A program made the translations under genes and the position numbers. Positions 27,730-37,396 of a DNA stretch of 64,000 bases are shown piece after piece. Location of the stretch: the NCBI RefSeq assembly GCF_900186955.1, contig NZ_LT906438.1, forward strand, positions 3,791,668 through 3,855,667, read 5' to 3'. Source of the stretch: Bacillus pumilus. Lineage in GTDB: Bacteria > Bacillota > Bacilli > Bacillales > Bacillaceae. The stretch's first letter is position 1. Every line of letters starts with the position of its first letter. Under the pieces are notes generated by a model. The model ran no database searches. It was not told the DNA's origin and was given only the letters and a program-made list of their open reading frames with translations.

Positions 27730-29352
27730 ATGGGAAACAATCAATTACGTACAATGGCAAAGGCAGAACAATTCATCTATCGATTGACATTTGCTGAAAA
27801 AATAAAGAATGCAGAGCTTCCGCATAAGGAGCAGCAATTATCAGATACATTTTGCCTCCTCGTTAGCATAAGCAGCAGCGGCTTACTCACGCTGAACGAT
27901 CAAAAATGGCGATTGAAAAATCTAACGCTCTATACAATTCTGTCTGATGAGACATTTATGTTAAAAACAAAGCCTTATCAAAAACACGAGCTCTATCTGC
28001 TTCGCTTTCAAATGTACACGCCGCAAGGTCAACACATAGAAGAAGTATCAACTGAACATGCCCGGTCTTTACTGAATGTATGGCAATTTATCGATATTAG
28101 CTCAATTGAACAAATTCATTCTTTACTGTCCGAAATGACAGAGGAATGGAAAAGACATGAATCCGTTAGCTTTTTTAGAAGCCAAACCCTTTTTCAACAG
28201 CTCATCCTGCAGCTTTTCACACTGCATAATGAAGATATTTGTGACACGACACATGCCCTTTTCAAAACAAAACAATATATTGATCAACATTCCGAAGAAC
28301 CCCTCAGCCTTACAAGTCTATCTCAAATGGCTGGCATCAGCGCCAATCATTACAGTGAGCTATTTAAAAAGCATTTTAATGTGAGTGTCACTGATTATAT
28401 CACCAAGAAAAGGATGGCTAGAGCCAAACAGCTAATGGCAAAAGGCAACGCAAAGCTCAAAGACATTGCACTGGAAATCGGCTATCAAGATCCCTATTAC
28501 TTTAGCCGCATCTTTAAGAAAAAAACGGGCATGACCCCTTCTACTTATATGAAAAGCCGTCAGCGGAAAATTGCAGCCTATGGCCATTCCATACTCGGTC
28601 AGCTCACACCCATTCATATCATCCCGTATGCTGCCCCTCTTCACCCTAAATGGACAGCACATGATTTTGAGCATCATGCAGAAGAAATCCCGATTCACCT
28701 GAGTGCACATCGGATCAATGAGCACGCTGAAGCCAATTTAAAGCAATTAAAGGAAACAAAACCTGAGCTGATCATTGCCAATGATCATGTGACAGAGGAA
28801 GAAAAACAAGTGTTGAAAACCATCTGTCCTGTTCACTTTGTTCCATTCACCCATTTGGATTGGCGCACTCAATTCAGACAAACAGCTATGTTCCTAAACG
28901 AAGCGAAGGAAGCAGAAGAATGGTTGATTCATTATGAGGAGCTCGTCATTCAGGCGAAAAAGACATGCCTTTTTGATCATCCACCAAAAACCGTCCTGCC
29001 TCTTCGTATCTTTCAAGATCAACTCTACTTGTCTGTAAATCGCACCATGTCAGAAGTGATTTTTCATGATATTGGTCTTCTGCCAGCTTTTCAGAATGAT
29101 GGACAGCTAATAGAAAAGAAAATCACCATTCGCTCCATACAACAGCTAGATCCAGACGCCATCTTCCTCTACTTGCATAAGGAGCCAAAAACCCTTGCTT
29201 TTTATCAAAAGTTAAAGCAACAGGAAGATTGGCAAAATCTCAAAGCTGTGACGCAACAAGCAGTCTATCCACTAGCATCTGACCCTTGGCGTGAATACAC
29301 AGCAGCCAGTCATAAACGAGTCATTCAGGACCTTTTATCTTTTTTTCCGTAA
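27730..29352 (+). CDS. btr: Btr (YbbB)-like AraC regulator fused to a siderophore-binding domain
   Basis: 540 residues. N-terminal variable domain (about 1-175), AraC double helix-turn-helix (about 185-280; TSLSQMAGISANHYSELFKK and KDIALEIGYQDPYYFSRIFKK), C-terminal TroA-type periplasmic-binding fold (about 295-540) kept in the cytoplasm. In B. subtilis, Btr senses ferric bacillibactin with this last domain and activates feuA. Here it stands right before feuA, sharing the same promoter pattern and a Fur box. Ribosome binding site AGGTGG is weak. Confidence 0.9.
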   Translation: MGNNQLRTMAKAEQFIYRLTFAEKIKNAELPHKEQQLSDTFCLLVSISSSGLLTLNDQKWRLKNLTLYTILSDETFMLKTKPYQKHELYLLRFQMYTPQGQHIEEVSTEHARSLLNVWQFIDISSIEQIHSLLSEMTEEWKRHESVSFFRSQTLFQQLILQLFTLHNEDICDTTHALFKTKQYIDQHSEEPLSLTSLSQMAGISANHYSELFKKHFNVSVTDYITKKRMARAKQLMAKGNAKLKDIALEIGYQDPYYFSRIFKKKTGMTPSTYMKSRQRKIAAYGHSILGQLTPIHIIPYAAPLHPKWTAHDFEHHAEEIPIHLSAHRINEHAEANLKQLKETKPELIIANDHVTEEEKQVLKTICPVHFVPFTHLDWRTQFRQTAMFLNEAKEAEEWLIHYEELVIQAKKTCLFDHPPKTVLPLRIFQDQLYLSVNRTMSEVIFHDIGLLPAFQNDGQLIEKKITIRSIQQLDPDAIFLYLHKEPKTLAFYQKLKQQEDWQNLKAVTQQAVYPLASDPWREYTAASHKRVIQDLLSFFP

Positions 29353-29418
29353 AAAGTCCATCATTTGACAGAGAATTGTCTATGGATAAAAGGACAAAAG
29401 CCTAATACAATCTTTAAT

Positions 29419-29433
29419 TGAGAACAATTATCA
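29419..29433. promoter_or_regulatory. Fur box upstream of feuA
   Basis: TGAGAACAATTATCA, two mismatches from the Fur consensus. It follows a TACAAT -10 (29406-29411) whose -35 (TGGATA) is poor, as expected for an activator-dependent promoter. Confidence 0.7.
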
Positions 29434-29450
29434 GTTAAAGGAGAAAACAA

Positions 29451-30416
29451 ATGAAAAAATGGTTAGCATTGCTTATCCTTTGTATCATGACGATCACCAC
29501 AGCTGCCTGTGGTGCTGCAGAAAATAAACCTGCTTCAAACACAACCAAAAGCAAGTCAGCTGAAATAGCAGAAACAAACATCAATTACTTAGATCAAACG
29601 TACAAACTCAAAACGCCAGTGAAACGAATTGTCATTGCTGGAAGCCTAGAATCAATGGAAGATGCCAAATTACTTAATATCGAGCCTATTGGTGCTTCTA
29701 CAGTAGGCGGCACATTCCCTGAATTATTTAAAGACATCACAGCGAAAACAGAAGGCATCGGTGAAAAAACAGAACCGAATCTAGAAAAAATCTTAAAACT
29801 AAAACCAGACGTGATACTCGGATCAACAAAGTTTCCACCTGCAACAATTAAAAAATTGGATAAAGTCCAAACAACGATCCCAGTATCCCATGTCTCTTCT
29901 GACTGGGAAAGCAATCTTTTATTGCTCGGTACACTTACTGGAAAAAGTGAAGAAGCGAAAAACATCATTTCTGATTATCAGAAAGACCTCAAACAAGCGA
30001 AAGAAACCCTGAAAGACAAAAGCAGCAACAAAACAGCTGTCATTTTACGCATTAGACAAGGCGACCTGTACGTGTACCCTGAAGACGTATACTTCAACTC
30101 TACCTTATATGGGGACTTAGGATTTACAGCACCAAGTGATATCAAAAAAGCCAAAGCACAAGCATTGATTTCATTGGAGCGCCTGGGCGAACTCAATCCT
30201 GACTATATTTTCGTTCAGTTCTCTAAAGAGGAAAACTCATCGAAACCTAACGCATTAAAGGACTTAGAGGAAAATAAAATTTGGACAAGCCTAAAAGCTG
30301 TGAAAAATGGGCACATCAATGAAAATGTCGTTGATCCTATGCTTCAAGGAGGAACTGCACTAAGCAAAACAACCTTCCTTGATAAGGCCGTCAAATGGTT
30401 AGAGAAAAACAACTAA
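29451..30416 (+). CDS. feuA: Ferri-bacillibactin-binding lipoprotein FeuA
   Basis: Surface lipoprotein that binds ferric bacillibactin/enterobactin for an ABC importer. 321 residues; signal peptide ending in lipobox TTAAC with Cys20 to be lipidated, then a class III substrate-binding fold (PF01497 type) to the end. Strong similarity to recalled B. subtilis FeuA, e.g. SLESMEDAKLL, KPDVIL, VILRIRQGDLYVYP. Own promoter with Fur box and own terminator. The permease genes feuB and feuC, which normally follow, are not here. Confidence 0.92.
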   Translation: MKKWLALLILCIMTITTAACGAAENKPASNTTKSKSAEIAETNINYLDQTYKLKTPVKRIVIAGSLESMEDAKLLNIEPIGASTVGGTFPELFKDITAKTEGIGEKTEPNLEKILKLKPDVILGSTKFPPATIKKLDKVQTTIPVSHVSSDWESNLLLLGTLTGKSEEAKNIISDYQKDLKQAKETLKDKSSNKTAVILRIRQGDLYVYPEDVYFNSTLYGDLGFTAPSDIKKAKAQALISLERLGELNPDYIFVQFSKEENSSKPNALKDLEENKIWTSLKAVKNGHINENVVDPMLQGGTALSKTTFLDKAVKWLEKNN

Positions 30417-30419
30417 AAA

Positions 30420-30462
30420 AAGAAGACAAAGGGTTAATGTTTAGCCCTTTGTCTTCTTTTCA
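30420..30462 (+). terminator. Terminator directly after feuA
   Basis: AGAAGACAAAGGG with CCCTTTGTCTTCT around a 10-11-nt loop, then T residues. It separates feuA from the esterase gene. Confidence 0.85.
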
Positions 30463-30494
30463 GCTTATTTGAGAATCTTGAGGAGTGAATACAT

Positions 30495-31229
30495 ATGAAC
30501 GGAACGTTTCTATATGACGAGTTTAACGGGCGTCAGCTTGATATTTACGTTCCACATGACACCTCTATTAATGTTCCAGCTGTCTTTGTACAAGATGGCT
30601 CTTCTTTGTTTAGAACACACCTGCTAGAGATCGAAAGACTGATCGAAGCCAAAACCATCTCTCCAATCATCATTGTCGGCATACACCCCTTCAATCGACT
30701 TGACGAGTATACACCATGGAAGGCGTCATCACTGCACTCTGGGTTTCCTGACTTTAAAGGCGAGGCACAGACGTATGTGTCATTTTTAGCGAATGACTTG
30801 CTCCCATATATCAAAAGAAAATATCCAGTCAAACAGACCTGTCATGAACATAGTCACATAGGTGCTTCATTAGGTGGGCTATTTGCAATTTATACTTTAT
30901 TGATGTACCCTGCTCTTTTTAAAAACATCGCATCTATCTCTGGGTCATTTTGGTATCAAGATTTTCTGCCGTTTGCTAAACAACAAAGCATTCAGTATGT
31001 GGATCACCTTATTTATTTGTCTGTGGGCAGTGAAGAAGGTAAAGGCAAAACATCTGCTCAACAGCACATGCCTTTATTCAATAAACAACTACATGATCTT
31101 TTATTACAGAAAGGGATGCAGGAATGGCAGCTGCACTATCACATCGAACAAGGGGAGGGCCATCATCTGAAACAATTTCAAAAAAATTTCTTATCAGCCC
31201 TAAAGTGGTTTTATCAAAGAGAACTCTAA
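30495..31229 (+). CDS. ybbA: YbbA-type esterase (putative siderophore esterase)
   Basis: 244-residue alpha/beta-hydrolase of the esterase D/BesA superfamily. Nucleophile elbow GASLGG (Ser about 125), likely catalytic His in GEGHHLKQF. Similar to B. subtilis YbbA, the last gene of the feuABC-ybbA unit, thought to act on siderophore esters. GAGGAG 9 nt before the ATG. Paralogous to BesA at the other end of the island. Confidence 0.82.
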   Translation: MNGTFLYDEFNGRQLDIYVPHDTSINVPAVFVQDGSSLFRTHLLEIERLIEAKTISPIIIVGIHPFNRLDEYTPWKASSLHSGFPDFKGEAQTYVSFLANDLLPYIKRKYPVKQTCHEHSHIGASLGGLFAIYTLLMYPALFKNIASISGSFWYQDFLPFAKQQSIQYVDHLIYLSVGSEEGKGKTSAQQHMPLFNKQLHDLLLQKGMQEWQLHYHIEQGEGHHLKQFQKNFLSALKWFYQREL

Positions 31230-31301
31230 TTTTTTATCTGCATGGCACAAAGCCGATATGATATATTGGAACCTATAGATTGAAAGAGGAGGGATTTGCG
31301 T

Positions 31302-31448
31302 ATGAGACCTTTACAAATCTCAGCCGATACAGCACAAAAACTTGCGGCATCACTTAATGTACCCATTGAACAAATCATGCATATGCCGCAGCATATCTTA
31401 ATCGCTAAACTAGCAGAACTTGAACAGAAGAAAGATCGTTCTTCTTAA
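31302..31448 (+). CDS. yycC: YycC family small protein
   Basis: 48-residue protein beginning MRPLQISADTAQKLAASLNV, containing MHMPQHILIAKLAELE, the conserved core of the YycC family. AGAGGAGGG precedes the ATG. No function known. 22 nt before yycB, in the same order as in B. subtilis, so it marks the return to the conserved chromosomal backbone. Confidence 0.85.
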   Translation: MRPLQISADTAQKLAASLNVPIEQIMHMPQHILIAKLAELEQKKDRSS

Positions 31449-31470
31449 AGAAATAAAGGAGTTTACATTC

Positions 31471-32685
31471 ATGGAACAACAACTAGAACAATCAACATTA
31501 CATCCCCGCAGCAAGGGACAAACCATCCTGCTGATTGCTGGGATTTTACTCATTGCATTTAACCTGCGGCCTGCCATTACGTCCGTGGGACCTCTCATCG
31601 GCGCCATTCGTTCCGATTTGCAGCTTTCAAATGGACTTGCGGGTTTTCTCACCACTTTACCACTGCTCTCATTCGCATTGCTTTCTCCAATTGCACCTAA
31701 AATCGGAAAGCGTCTTGGCAATGAACGAACCCTTTGGCTTGGGCTTGCTGTCCTTCTATTTGGGATTGTGATTCGCTCGTTTGGCTCGATCACCTTCTTA
31801 ATGGTGGGAACCGCGCTTGTCGGTGTCGGGATTGCGATATGTAATGTGCTTTTACCAGGGCTTGTGAAGCATAAATTTCCTGCACATGCTGGTTTGATGA
31901 CGAGCGTGTATACGACTTCGATGTCCGTCTTTGCGGCACTTGCATCAGGTGTCAGTGTTCCGCTCAGCCATGCAATGCCTGGCGGCTGGAATACTTCATT
32001 CCTCGTATGGGCTGGCCTTGCACTTCTCGCGATGATGGTCTGGGCGCCGCAGCTTCTTCATCAGAACACAGCGGCCGTCAAAAGCATTTCGCTCACAGAG
32101 CAGCCGATATGGCGTTCGCGTGTCGCATGGCAGGTGACCTTTTTTATGGGCTTGCAGTCATTCCTTTTTTATAGCAGCATCGCCTGGTTTCCTGATATTT
32201 TAACATCACATGGAATGAACCTGTCGACAGCCGGCTGGATGCTGTCCATTATGCAGTTTGCTGGGCTGCCATCCACCTTTTTAACGCCTGTTTTCGCGGA
32301 AAAATTAAAAACACAAAGACCGCTTGTCTTGGGCCTTGTCCTTGTGTATTTACTTGGCATGATCGGGCTCCTTCTCGGAGGATCGACGCCTATTCTTGTG
32401 ATCTCTGTTTTATTGATCGGCATTGGACAAGGTGCCAGCATCAGTCTGGCGCTCACTTTTATCGGATTACGGACGACCAATATGGAGCAAGCCGCTGCCC
32501 TTTCCGGAATGGCGCAGTCTCTCGGTTATTTATTAGCCGCCGTTGGTCCTTTCATGATCGGTATCCTTTTTGATCTCACACATACATGGACGCCATCCAT
32601 TATCATCTTTATCATCATCCTATTTTTCATGTTTATATCCGGTATGCGAGCCGGACGAAGCGTCTATATTTCAGATCCATCATAA
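31471..32685 (+). CDS. yycB: MFS transporter YycB (CynX/NimT cyanate-permease-like)
   Basis: 404-residue major-facilitator protein with 12 predicted membrane helices. Similar to CynX/NimT transporters for cyanate/2-nitroimidazole; signature FNLRPAITSVGPLIG near residues 25-40. The frame opens at 31420 inside yycC, but AAAGGAG lies before ATG 31471. In an apparent yycC-yycB operon. Substrate unknown. Confidence 0.88.
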   Translation: MEQQLEQSTLHPRSKGQTILLIAGILLIAFNLRPAITSVGPLIGAIRSDLQLSNGLAGFLTTLPLLSFALLSPIAPKIGKRLGNERTLWLGLAVLLFGIVIRSFGSITFLMVGTALVGVGIAICNVLLPGLVKHKFPAHAGLMTSVYTTSMSVFAALASGVSVPLSHAMPGGWNTSFLVWAGLALLAMMVWAPQLLHQNTAAVKSISLTEQPIWRSRVAWQVTFFMGLQSFLFYSSIAWFPDILTSHGMNLSTAGWMLSIMQFAGLPSTFLTPVFAEKLKTQRPLVLGLVLVYLLGMIGLLLGGSTPILVISVLLIGIGQGASISLALTFIGLRTTNMEQAAALSGMAQSLGYLLAAVGPFMIGILFDLTHTWTPSIIIFIIILFFMFISGMRAGRSVYISDPS

Positions 32686-32724
32686 AAAAAGAACCCGCCT
32701 CCTCATGAGACGGGTTCTTTTCGG
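32686..32724 (+). terminator. Bidirectional terminator between yycB and rplI
   Basis: AAAGAACCCG and CGGGTTCTTT arms with an inner CTC/GAG extension; A run on one side, T run on the other, between convergent genes. Confidence 0.88.
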
Positions 32725-32725
32725 T

Positions 32726-33175
32726 TTATGCTTGTTCTGTCACGTGTACCTTTAATGTTGCTTGTACCTCTGGATGAAGCTTCACCGGTACATTTGTGTA
32801 ACCTAATGCACGGATGGCGTCATTCAGCTCGATTTTGCGCTTATCGACTTTGATTTGATGATCTTTTTGCAATTTATCAGCGATTTGTTTGCTTGTAATA
32901 GATCCAAACAGACGGCCGCCTTCACCTGATTTTGCTGTTAGTTCCACTGTTAGCGCCTCAAGTGTTTCTTTTAATTGTTTCGCTTGTTCAAGCTCTTGGA
33001 TGGCATTCTTTTTCTCTTTGTTCTTCTGCCCTTCCAATGCGCTTAGGTTCGTTGGGTTTGCTTCAACTGCTAACCCTTGTTTGATGAGAAAGTTGTGAGC
33101 GTATCCGTCAGCTACATTCTTGACTTCGCCTTTTTTCCCTTTGCCTTTTACGTCTTTTAGAAAGATGACTTTCAT
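32726..33175 (-). CDS. rplI: Ribosomal protein L9
   Basis: 149 residues, large-subunit protein L9: N-terminal 23S rRNA-binding domain ([29 protein letters not shown] signature), long connecting helix, C-terminal RNA-binding domain ([19 protein letters not shown]). Start overlaps the gdpP stop by 4 nt (ATGA); AAGGAGG is in the gdpP end. Last gene of yybS-gdpP-rplI. Confidence 0.98.
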   Translation of the reverse strand: MKVIFLKDVKGKGKKGEVKNVADGYAHNFLIKQGLAVEANPTNLSALEGQKNKEKKNAIQELEQAKQLKETLEALTVELTAKSGEGGRLFGSITSKQIADKLQKDHQIKVDKRKIELNDAIRALGYTNVPVKLHPEVQATLKVHVTEQA

Positions 33176-35151
33176 CTTTGAACCCCTCCTTCGAAATATT
33201 CATCAATGGCAGCTTTTAACTGCTCTACCGCTTCTTCAATGGTTATACCATACATTTGGGTTGCAGCGTTAGTTAAATGACCGCCGCCATCTAACGCTTC
33301 CATGATAATTTGGACGTTGATATCTCCTAATGATCTCGCACTAATGCACACCGTGTTGTCATCTCGTCTAGCGACAGCAAATGACGCTTCTACCTCACTC
33401 ATTGACAACAGGGAATCTGCCGTCTGGGCAATCGTGATTTGATCATAATACTCCGAGCTGTCTGACGGTAATGAAGCAATCGCCACCTGATTTTGATACA
33501 GATCTGTATGCTGAATGAGCTTTGCCCGTTTGATGTAATGATCGACGGTCTCTTTTAGGAATTTTTGGACAAGGACAGGATCTGCCCCCTTCGCACGAAG
33601 ATAGGATGCTGCATCAAACGTTCTTGATCCCGTTCTCAACGAGAAACTCTTCGTATCAACGATGATCCCTGCGAGAAGCGCAGTAGCTTCAATCATGTTA
33701 ATGCGCAATTTCTTCGGCTGATACTCTAAAAGCTCTGTCACAAGCTCTGCTGTGGATGAAGCATACGGCTCCATATAGACAAGTAATGGGTCACGGATAA
33801 ACTCCTCGCCGCGTCTATGATGGTCAATGACCACGATATTTTCAATTTTATTGAGTAGTCGTTCTTCCATGACGAGAGACGGTTTATGTGTATCCACGAC
33901 CACAAGCAGCGTGTCATCCTTCGCAAGCTCCATGGCTTCCTCTGGGGTGATAAAACGTGACCAAAGATCTTCATAATTCTTAATTTCACTAATCAAACGT
34001 TGAACACTGTCCCCAATCTGGTTGGCATCAATGACAATATAGCCTTCTTTCCCATTAGCCTGGGCGACCTTTAAAATCCCAATGGATGCACCGATTGAGT
34101 CCATGTCTGGGAACTTATGCCCCATAATCATGACATTTCCGCTTTCAGAAACAATTTCTTTTAAAGCATGAGAAATGACTCGTGCGCGTACACGTGTCCG
34201 TTTCTCCATTGGATTCGTTTTTCCGCCGTAGAATTTCACTTTTCCATTCGGCTGCTTAATGGCTACCTGATCCCCGCCTCGTCCGAGGGCAAGATCAAGA
34301 CTCGACTGCGCAAGTGCCCCAAGCTCTTTTAAAGAAGGTACGGATGCACCGATCCCGATACTCAAGGTAAGCGTCGCACTATGCGCTCCTGTTTTCTCAC
34401 GGACCTCGTCTAGAATAGAGAATTTCGACGCTTCCAGCTCTGCTAAAATGCTCTCATTTAGAACCGCCATAAATCGTTCGGACGAAATTCGCTTCAGGAA
34501 AATGCCATATTCCTGTGCCCAATTGTTTAACAGAGACGTCACTTCACTATTAATGGTGCTGCGCACCTGATCGTCAAGCCCCTGCGTGACATCATCGTAA
34601 TTGTCTAAAAAGATATAAGATAACACCGTTCGTTCATTTTCGTACTGTCTTTCAATTTGTACCTGTTCTGTGACATCAAAGAAATATAAAAGGCGCTCTG
34701 ACCGTTTAATAATGACTTTGAATTTTCGGTCATTCAGCGTCACATTTTCTGTCTCGACCTCTTGTTTAATAAGAGGCACAATAGACTCGAATGTATCATA
34801 CAAGGATCTGCCGACAAGCGTGCTTTCATGAAAACACGAAGCGAGAAATGGATTTGTCCATTCGATATAATACTGGTCATTAAACAGCATAATACCAATT
34901 GGCATTTCCATTAATGCTTCTTCTCCAACCTTTTTGACTCGATAGGATAATGTTGAAATATATGAATCAATCTCTTTTTGCACTTGCGTATCTGCCCACT
35001 TTAAGAAGTAGAGCACACCTGCAAGGACTAAAAGACCAACCGCTCCTATGATCCAATTATAATAAAGGTTGAGGAGGACTGTGACCACCGCAAGGAAAAT
35101 CAAAGCGATGATCGGATACTTGATGACAGGTTTTCTATAGAAGCTTGGCAC
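33172..35151 (-). CDS. gdpP: Cyclic-di-AMP phosphodiesterase GdpP (YybT)
   Basis: 659 residues. Two N-terminal membrane helices (about 10-50), PAS-like heme-binding domain (about 80-150), degenerate GGDEF domain (about 170-300), DHH/DHHA1 phosphodiesterase (about 340-650) with [24 protein letters not shown] and GGGHLTNAA metal and substrate motifs. Hydrolyses c-di-AMP to pApA, affecting potassium and cell-wall homeostasis. A TTG at 35160 abuts the ribosome binding site; GTG 35151 after GAGGAG gives the family start PSFYRKPVI. Confidence 0.96.
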   Translation of the reverse strand: MPSFYRKPVIKYPIIALIFLAVVTVLLNLYYNWIIGAVGLLVLAGVLYFLKWADTQVQKEIDSYISTLSYRVKKVGEEALMEMPIGIMLFNDQYYIEWTNPFLASCFHESTLVGRSLYDTFESIVPLIKQEVETENVTLNDRKFKVIIKRSERLLYFFDVTEQVQIERQYENERTVLSYIFLDNYDDVTQGLDDQVRSTINSEVTSLLNNWAQEYGIFLKRISSERFMAVLNESILAELEASKFSILDEVREKTGAHSATLTLSIGIGASVPSLKELGALAQSSLDLALGRGGDQVAIKQPNGKVKFYGGKTNPMEKRTRVRARVISHALKEIVSESGNVMIMGHKFPDMDSIGASIGILKVAQANGKEGYIVIDANQIGDSVQRLISEIKNYEDLWSRFITPEEAMELAKDDTLLVVVDTHKPSLVMEERLLNKIENIVVIDHHRRGEEFIRDPLLVYMEPYASSTAELVTELLEYQPKKLRINMIEATALLAGIIVDTKSFSLRTGSRTFDAASYLRAKGADPVLVQKFLKETVDHYIKRAKLIQHTDLYQNQVAIASLPSDSSEYYDQITIAQTADSLLSMSEVEASFAVARRDDNTVCISARSLGDINVQIIMEALDGGGHLTNAATQMYGITIEEAVEQLKAAIDEYFEGGVQR

Positions 35152-35181
35152 TGATATCAACTCCTCAACATTCAGAGTGAA

Positions 35182-36120
35182 TTATTTGTTTTTTACTTTT
35201 TCTCTTAAATCAAAGCCTATGTCAGCAATCCCTATAATACGCACAATCACAGCGACTGGCGGATAGAGAACCCCTAACACGATAGCGAAAATGGGCACCG
35301 CTTTTGAGATGCTTTTTTCGTGGCAATAATAGAAGATAAAAGAAAATCCCTGAATAAGCACCAGTATAAATAAAATTTGAAACGCACTCGTTTGAACGAG
35401 CGATAAAAAGCTGCCTTTTTCCGTCTGAATCAGCATCAAAAGCAGTGTGAGTAAATAATACCATACCATGCTTTTTGGCAGCCGCATATCCTTAAATTTC
35501 TTCAAGGCTGGCATGTCTTTGACAAACCGTTTGATCAGAGGCTTCACAAACCAGTGGTTCACGAACGCCGTCAGCGTAACTAACATCAACAGCGCGACAG
35601 GTAAAGCACTCAATGCAGCATCCTGCATCTCTCTGAACTGCTTCAGCTGCTTCGCAATGTCCTGCTCAGAAGCGCCGGATTGCTTTAAGACACTCTCTAA
35701 CATCGGAATCATTTGCTCAATCGACTCTTTCGCGATACCCATGATATCGACTTGAAAAAGCTGAACACTGACAACAAAGGAGATAAGAAAACTAAATAAA
35801 TAGATCAGCGCACCTGTAATGATGGCATTCCCAGGCTGCCGTCTGCAGTAGAAAACACCCATGCCTAATCCGACAGCAATCAGAATTGGCGCCGTCATGA
35901 GTCCATTAATAGATCCAATTAAAAAGCTGATCACTATCCCAATAGCGCCAGCAGCAATTCCTTTTTTCAAGCCGTGCCTGATTGTATAGAGGATGATCGG
36001 AATCGGAGCAGCTAGAAAGAAAATAATGGATAATAGCGGCACATACAAATAAAACAGCGTCATGACAGAGAAAATACTGATCATGATAGCGCCCTCTACT
36101 AACGCTTTTGTTTGTTTCAC
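35182..36120 (-). CDS. yybS: YybS family membrane protein (DUF2232)
   Basis: 312 residues with about 8 hydrophobic helices, KQTKALVEGAIMISIFSVM at the start, matching B. subtilis YybS. DUF2232 proteins resemble substrate-binding subunits of ECF transporters, but the function is unknown. GTG start with AGAGGTG upstream. Head of the yybS-gdpP-rplI operon, 30 nt before gdpP. Confidence 0.9.
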   Translation of the reverse strand: MKQTKALVEGAIMISIFSVMTLFYLYVPLLSIIFFLAAPIPIILYTIRHGLKKGIAAGAIGIVISFLIGSINGLMTAPILIAVGLGMGVFYCRRQPGNAIITGALIYLFSFLISFVVSVQLFQVDIMGIAKESIEQMIPMLESVLKQSGASEQDIAKQLKQFREMQDAALSALPVALLMLVTLTAFVNHWFVKPLIKRFVKDMPALKKFKDMRLPKSMVWYYLLTLLLMLIQTEKGSFLSLVQTSAFQILFILVLIQGFSFIFYYCHEKSISKAVPIFAIVLGVLYPPVAVIVRIIGIADIGFDLREKVKNK

Positions 36121-36267
36121 ACCTTCACCTCTATCTAATCCTTTTACTATATCTTGCTCAATGTGTCCTTCTATGTATACGTACGATGTAAGCTACACCA
36201 TGTCTTACCCCAACCTTTATTTTACCATAGCGGTAAATCGCAAGTAAAATGCAGGCTATCTTAGGAG

Positions 36268-36283
36268 CGTTTCACGTGGAACA
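36268..36283. promoter_or_regulatory. parS-like site between yybS and ppaC
   Basis: CGTTTCACGTGGAACA, one mismatch (first base) from the parS form TGTTTCACGTGGAACA, intergenic. The rest of 36121-36422 has no gene and should contain the divergent yybS and ppaC promoters. Confidence 0.75.
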
Positions 36284-36422
36284 CTGATATCGATTCGTAC
36301 ATGCAACTTTTCAAACAGCATGTTACAATTTTTTAGATTATTCTTAGCTATAAACCCTGAATTCAAGGTCAAAAGCTGTTAGAATAGAAACATCATCAAT
36401 AAATGTAAGAAGGAGAATTCAC

Positions 36423-37352
36423 ATGGGAAAAACACTCGTATTCGGACACAAAAACCCTGACACAGACACGATTTGCTCTGCTATCGCTTACGCTGATCTA
36501 AAAAACAAAATCGGCGTCGAAGCAGAAGCGGTCAGACTTGGAGAAATCAATGGAGAAACACAATTCGCATTAGATTTCTTTAAACAAGAAGCACCTCGTT
36601 TCATTGAAACGGCTGCAAACGAAACAAAGCAAGTCATTCTTGTCGATCATAACGAATTCCAACAAAGTGTAAGCGATATTGATCAAGTACAAGTGACTGA
36701 GGTCATTGACCATCACCGTATTGCCAACTTTGAAACAAGTGAACCTCTATACTATCGCGCTGAGCCTGTTGGCTGTACAGCAACAATCTTAAACAAAATG
36801 TACAAAGAGAACCAAGTGAAGATTGAAAAAGAAATCGCTGGTTTGCTTTTATCTGCAATCATTTCTGATTCCTTGCTATTCAAATCACCAACATGCACAC
36901 AACAAGACATTGATGCTGCGCATGAGCTAGCTGAAATTGCAGGAGTAGATCCAGAAGTTTACGGCCTAGACATGCTAAAAGCTGGCGCTGACCTAAGCCA
37001 AAAAACGGTTCAAGAACTAATTACAATTGATGCAAAAGAATTCGCACTAGGCAATAGCAAAGTGGAAATTGCGCAAGTCAATACAGTAGATATCGCAGAA
37101 GTTACAGCAAGACAGGCTGATATTGAAGCGAAAATCAATGAAGTCATCGCAGCGAAAGGTCTTGATCTATTCGTTCTAGTGATCACAGACATCCTAGAAA
37201 ATGACTCTCTTGCACTTGCACTCGGTGTCGAAGCTGCAAAAGTAGAAAAAGCATTTAACGTCACACTTGAAAACAACACCGCTTTACTAAAAGGTGTTGT
37301 ATCAAGAAAGAAACAAGTCGTACCTGCACTGACAGACGCACTTTCTTCATAA
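36423..37352 (+). CDS. ppaC: Manganese-dependent inorganic pyrophosphatase PpaC
   Basis: Family II pyrophosphatase, 309 residues. DHH domain with metal ligands in GHKNPDTDT (His9, Asp13, Asp15), VDHNE and the DHH of VIDHHRI; DHHA2 domain from about 190 with VSRKKQVVP near the C-terminus. Removes pyrophosphate from biosynthesis. AGAAGGAG before the ATG. Monocistronic with its own terminator. Confidence 0.97.
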   Translation: MGKTLVFGHKNPDTDTICSAIAYADLKNKIGVEAEAVRLGEINGETQFALDFFKQEAPRFIETAANETKQVILVDHNEFQQSVSDIDQVQVTEVIDHHRIANFETSEPLYYRAEPVGCTATILNKMYKENQVKIEKEIAGLLLSAIISDSLLFKSPTCTQQDIDAAHELAEIAGVDPEVYGLDMLKAGADLSQKTVQELITIDAKEFALGNSKVEIAQVNTVDIAEVTARQADIEAKINEVIAAKGLDLFVLVITDILENDSLALALGVEAAKVEKAFNVTLENNTALLKGVVSRKKQVVPALTDALSS

Positions 37353-37357
37353 ACACA

Positions 37358-37392
37358 ACAAGACTGCTGACATGTTCAGCAGTCTTTTTTCT
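37358..37392 (+). terminator. ppaC terminator
   Basis: AAGACTGCTGA, 5-nt loop, TCAGCAGTCTT then TTTT; between convergent ppaC and rsiV, so it may serve both. Confidence 0.88.
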
Positions 37393-37396
37393 TCTT

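Noticed and set aside
30417..30494. Remnant of feuB/feuC between feuA and ybbA
   Set aside because: Only 78 nt, occupied by the feuA terminator and the ybbA ribosome binding site; no permease fragment seen in any frame.
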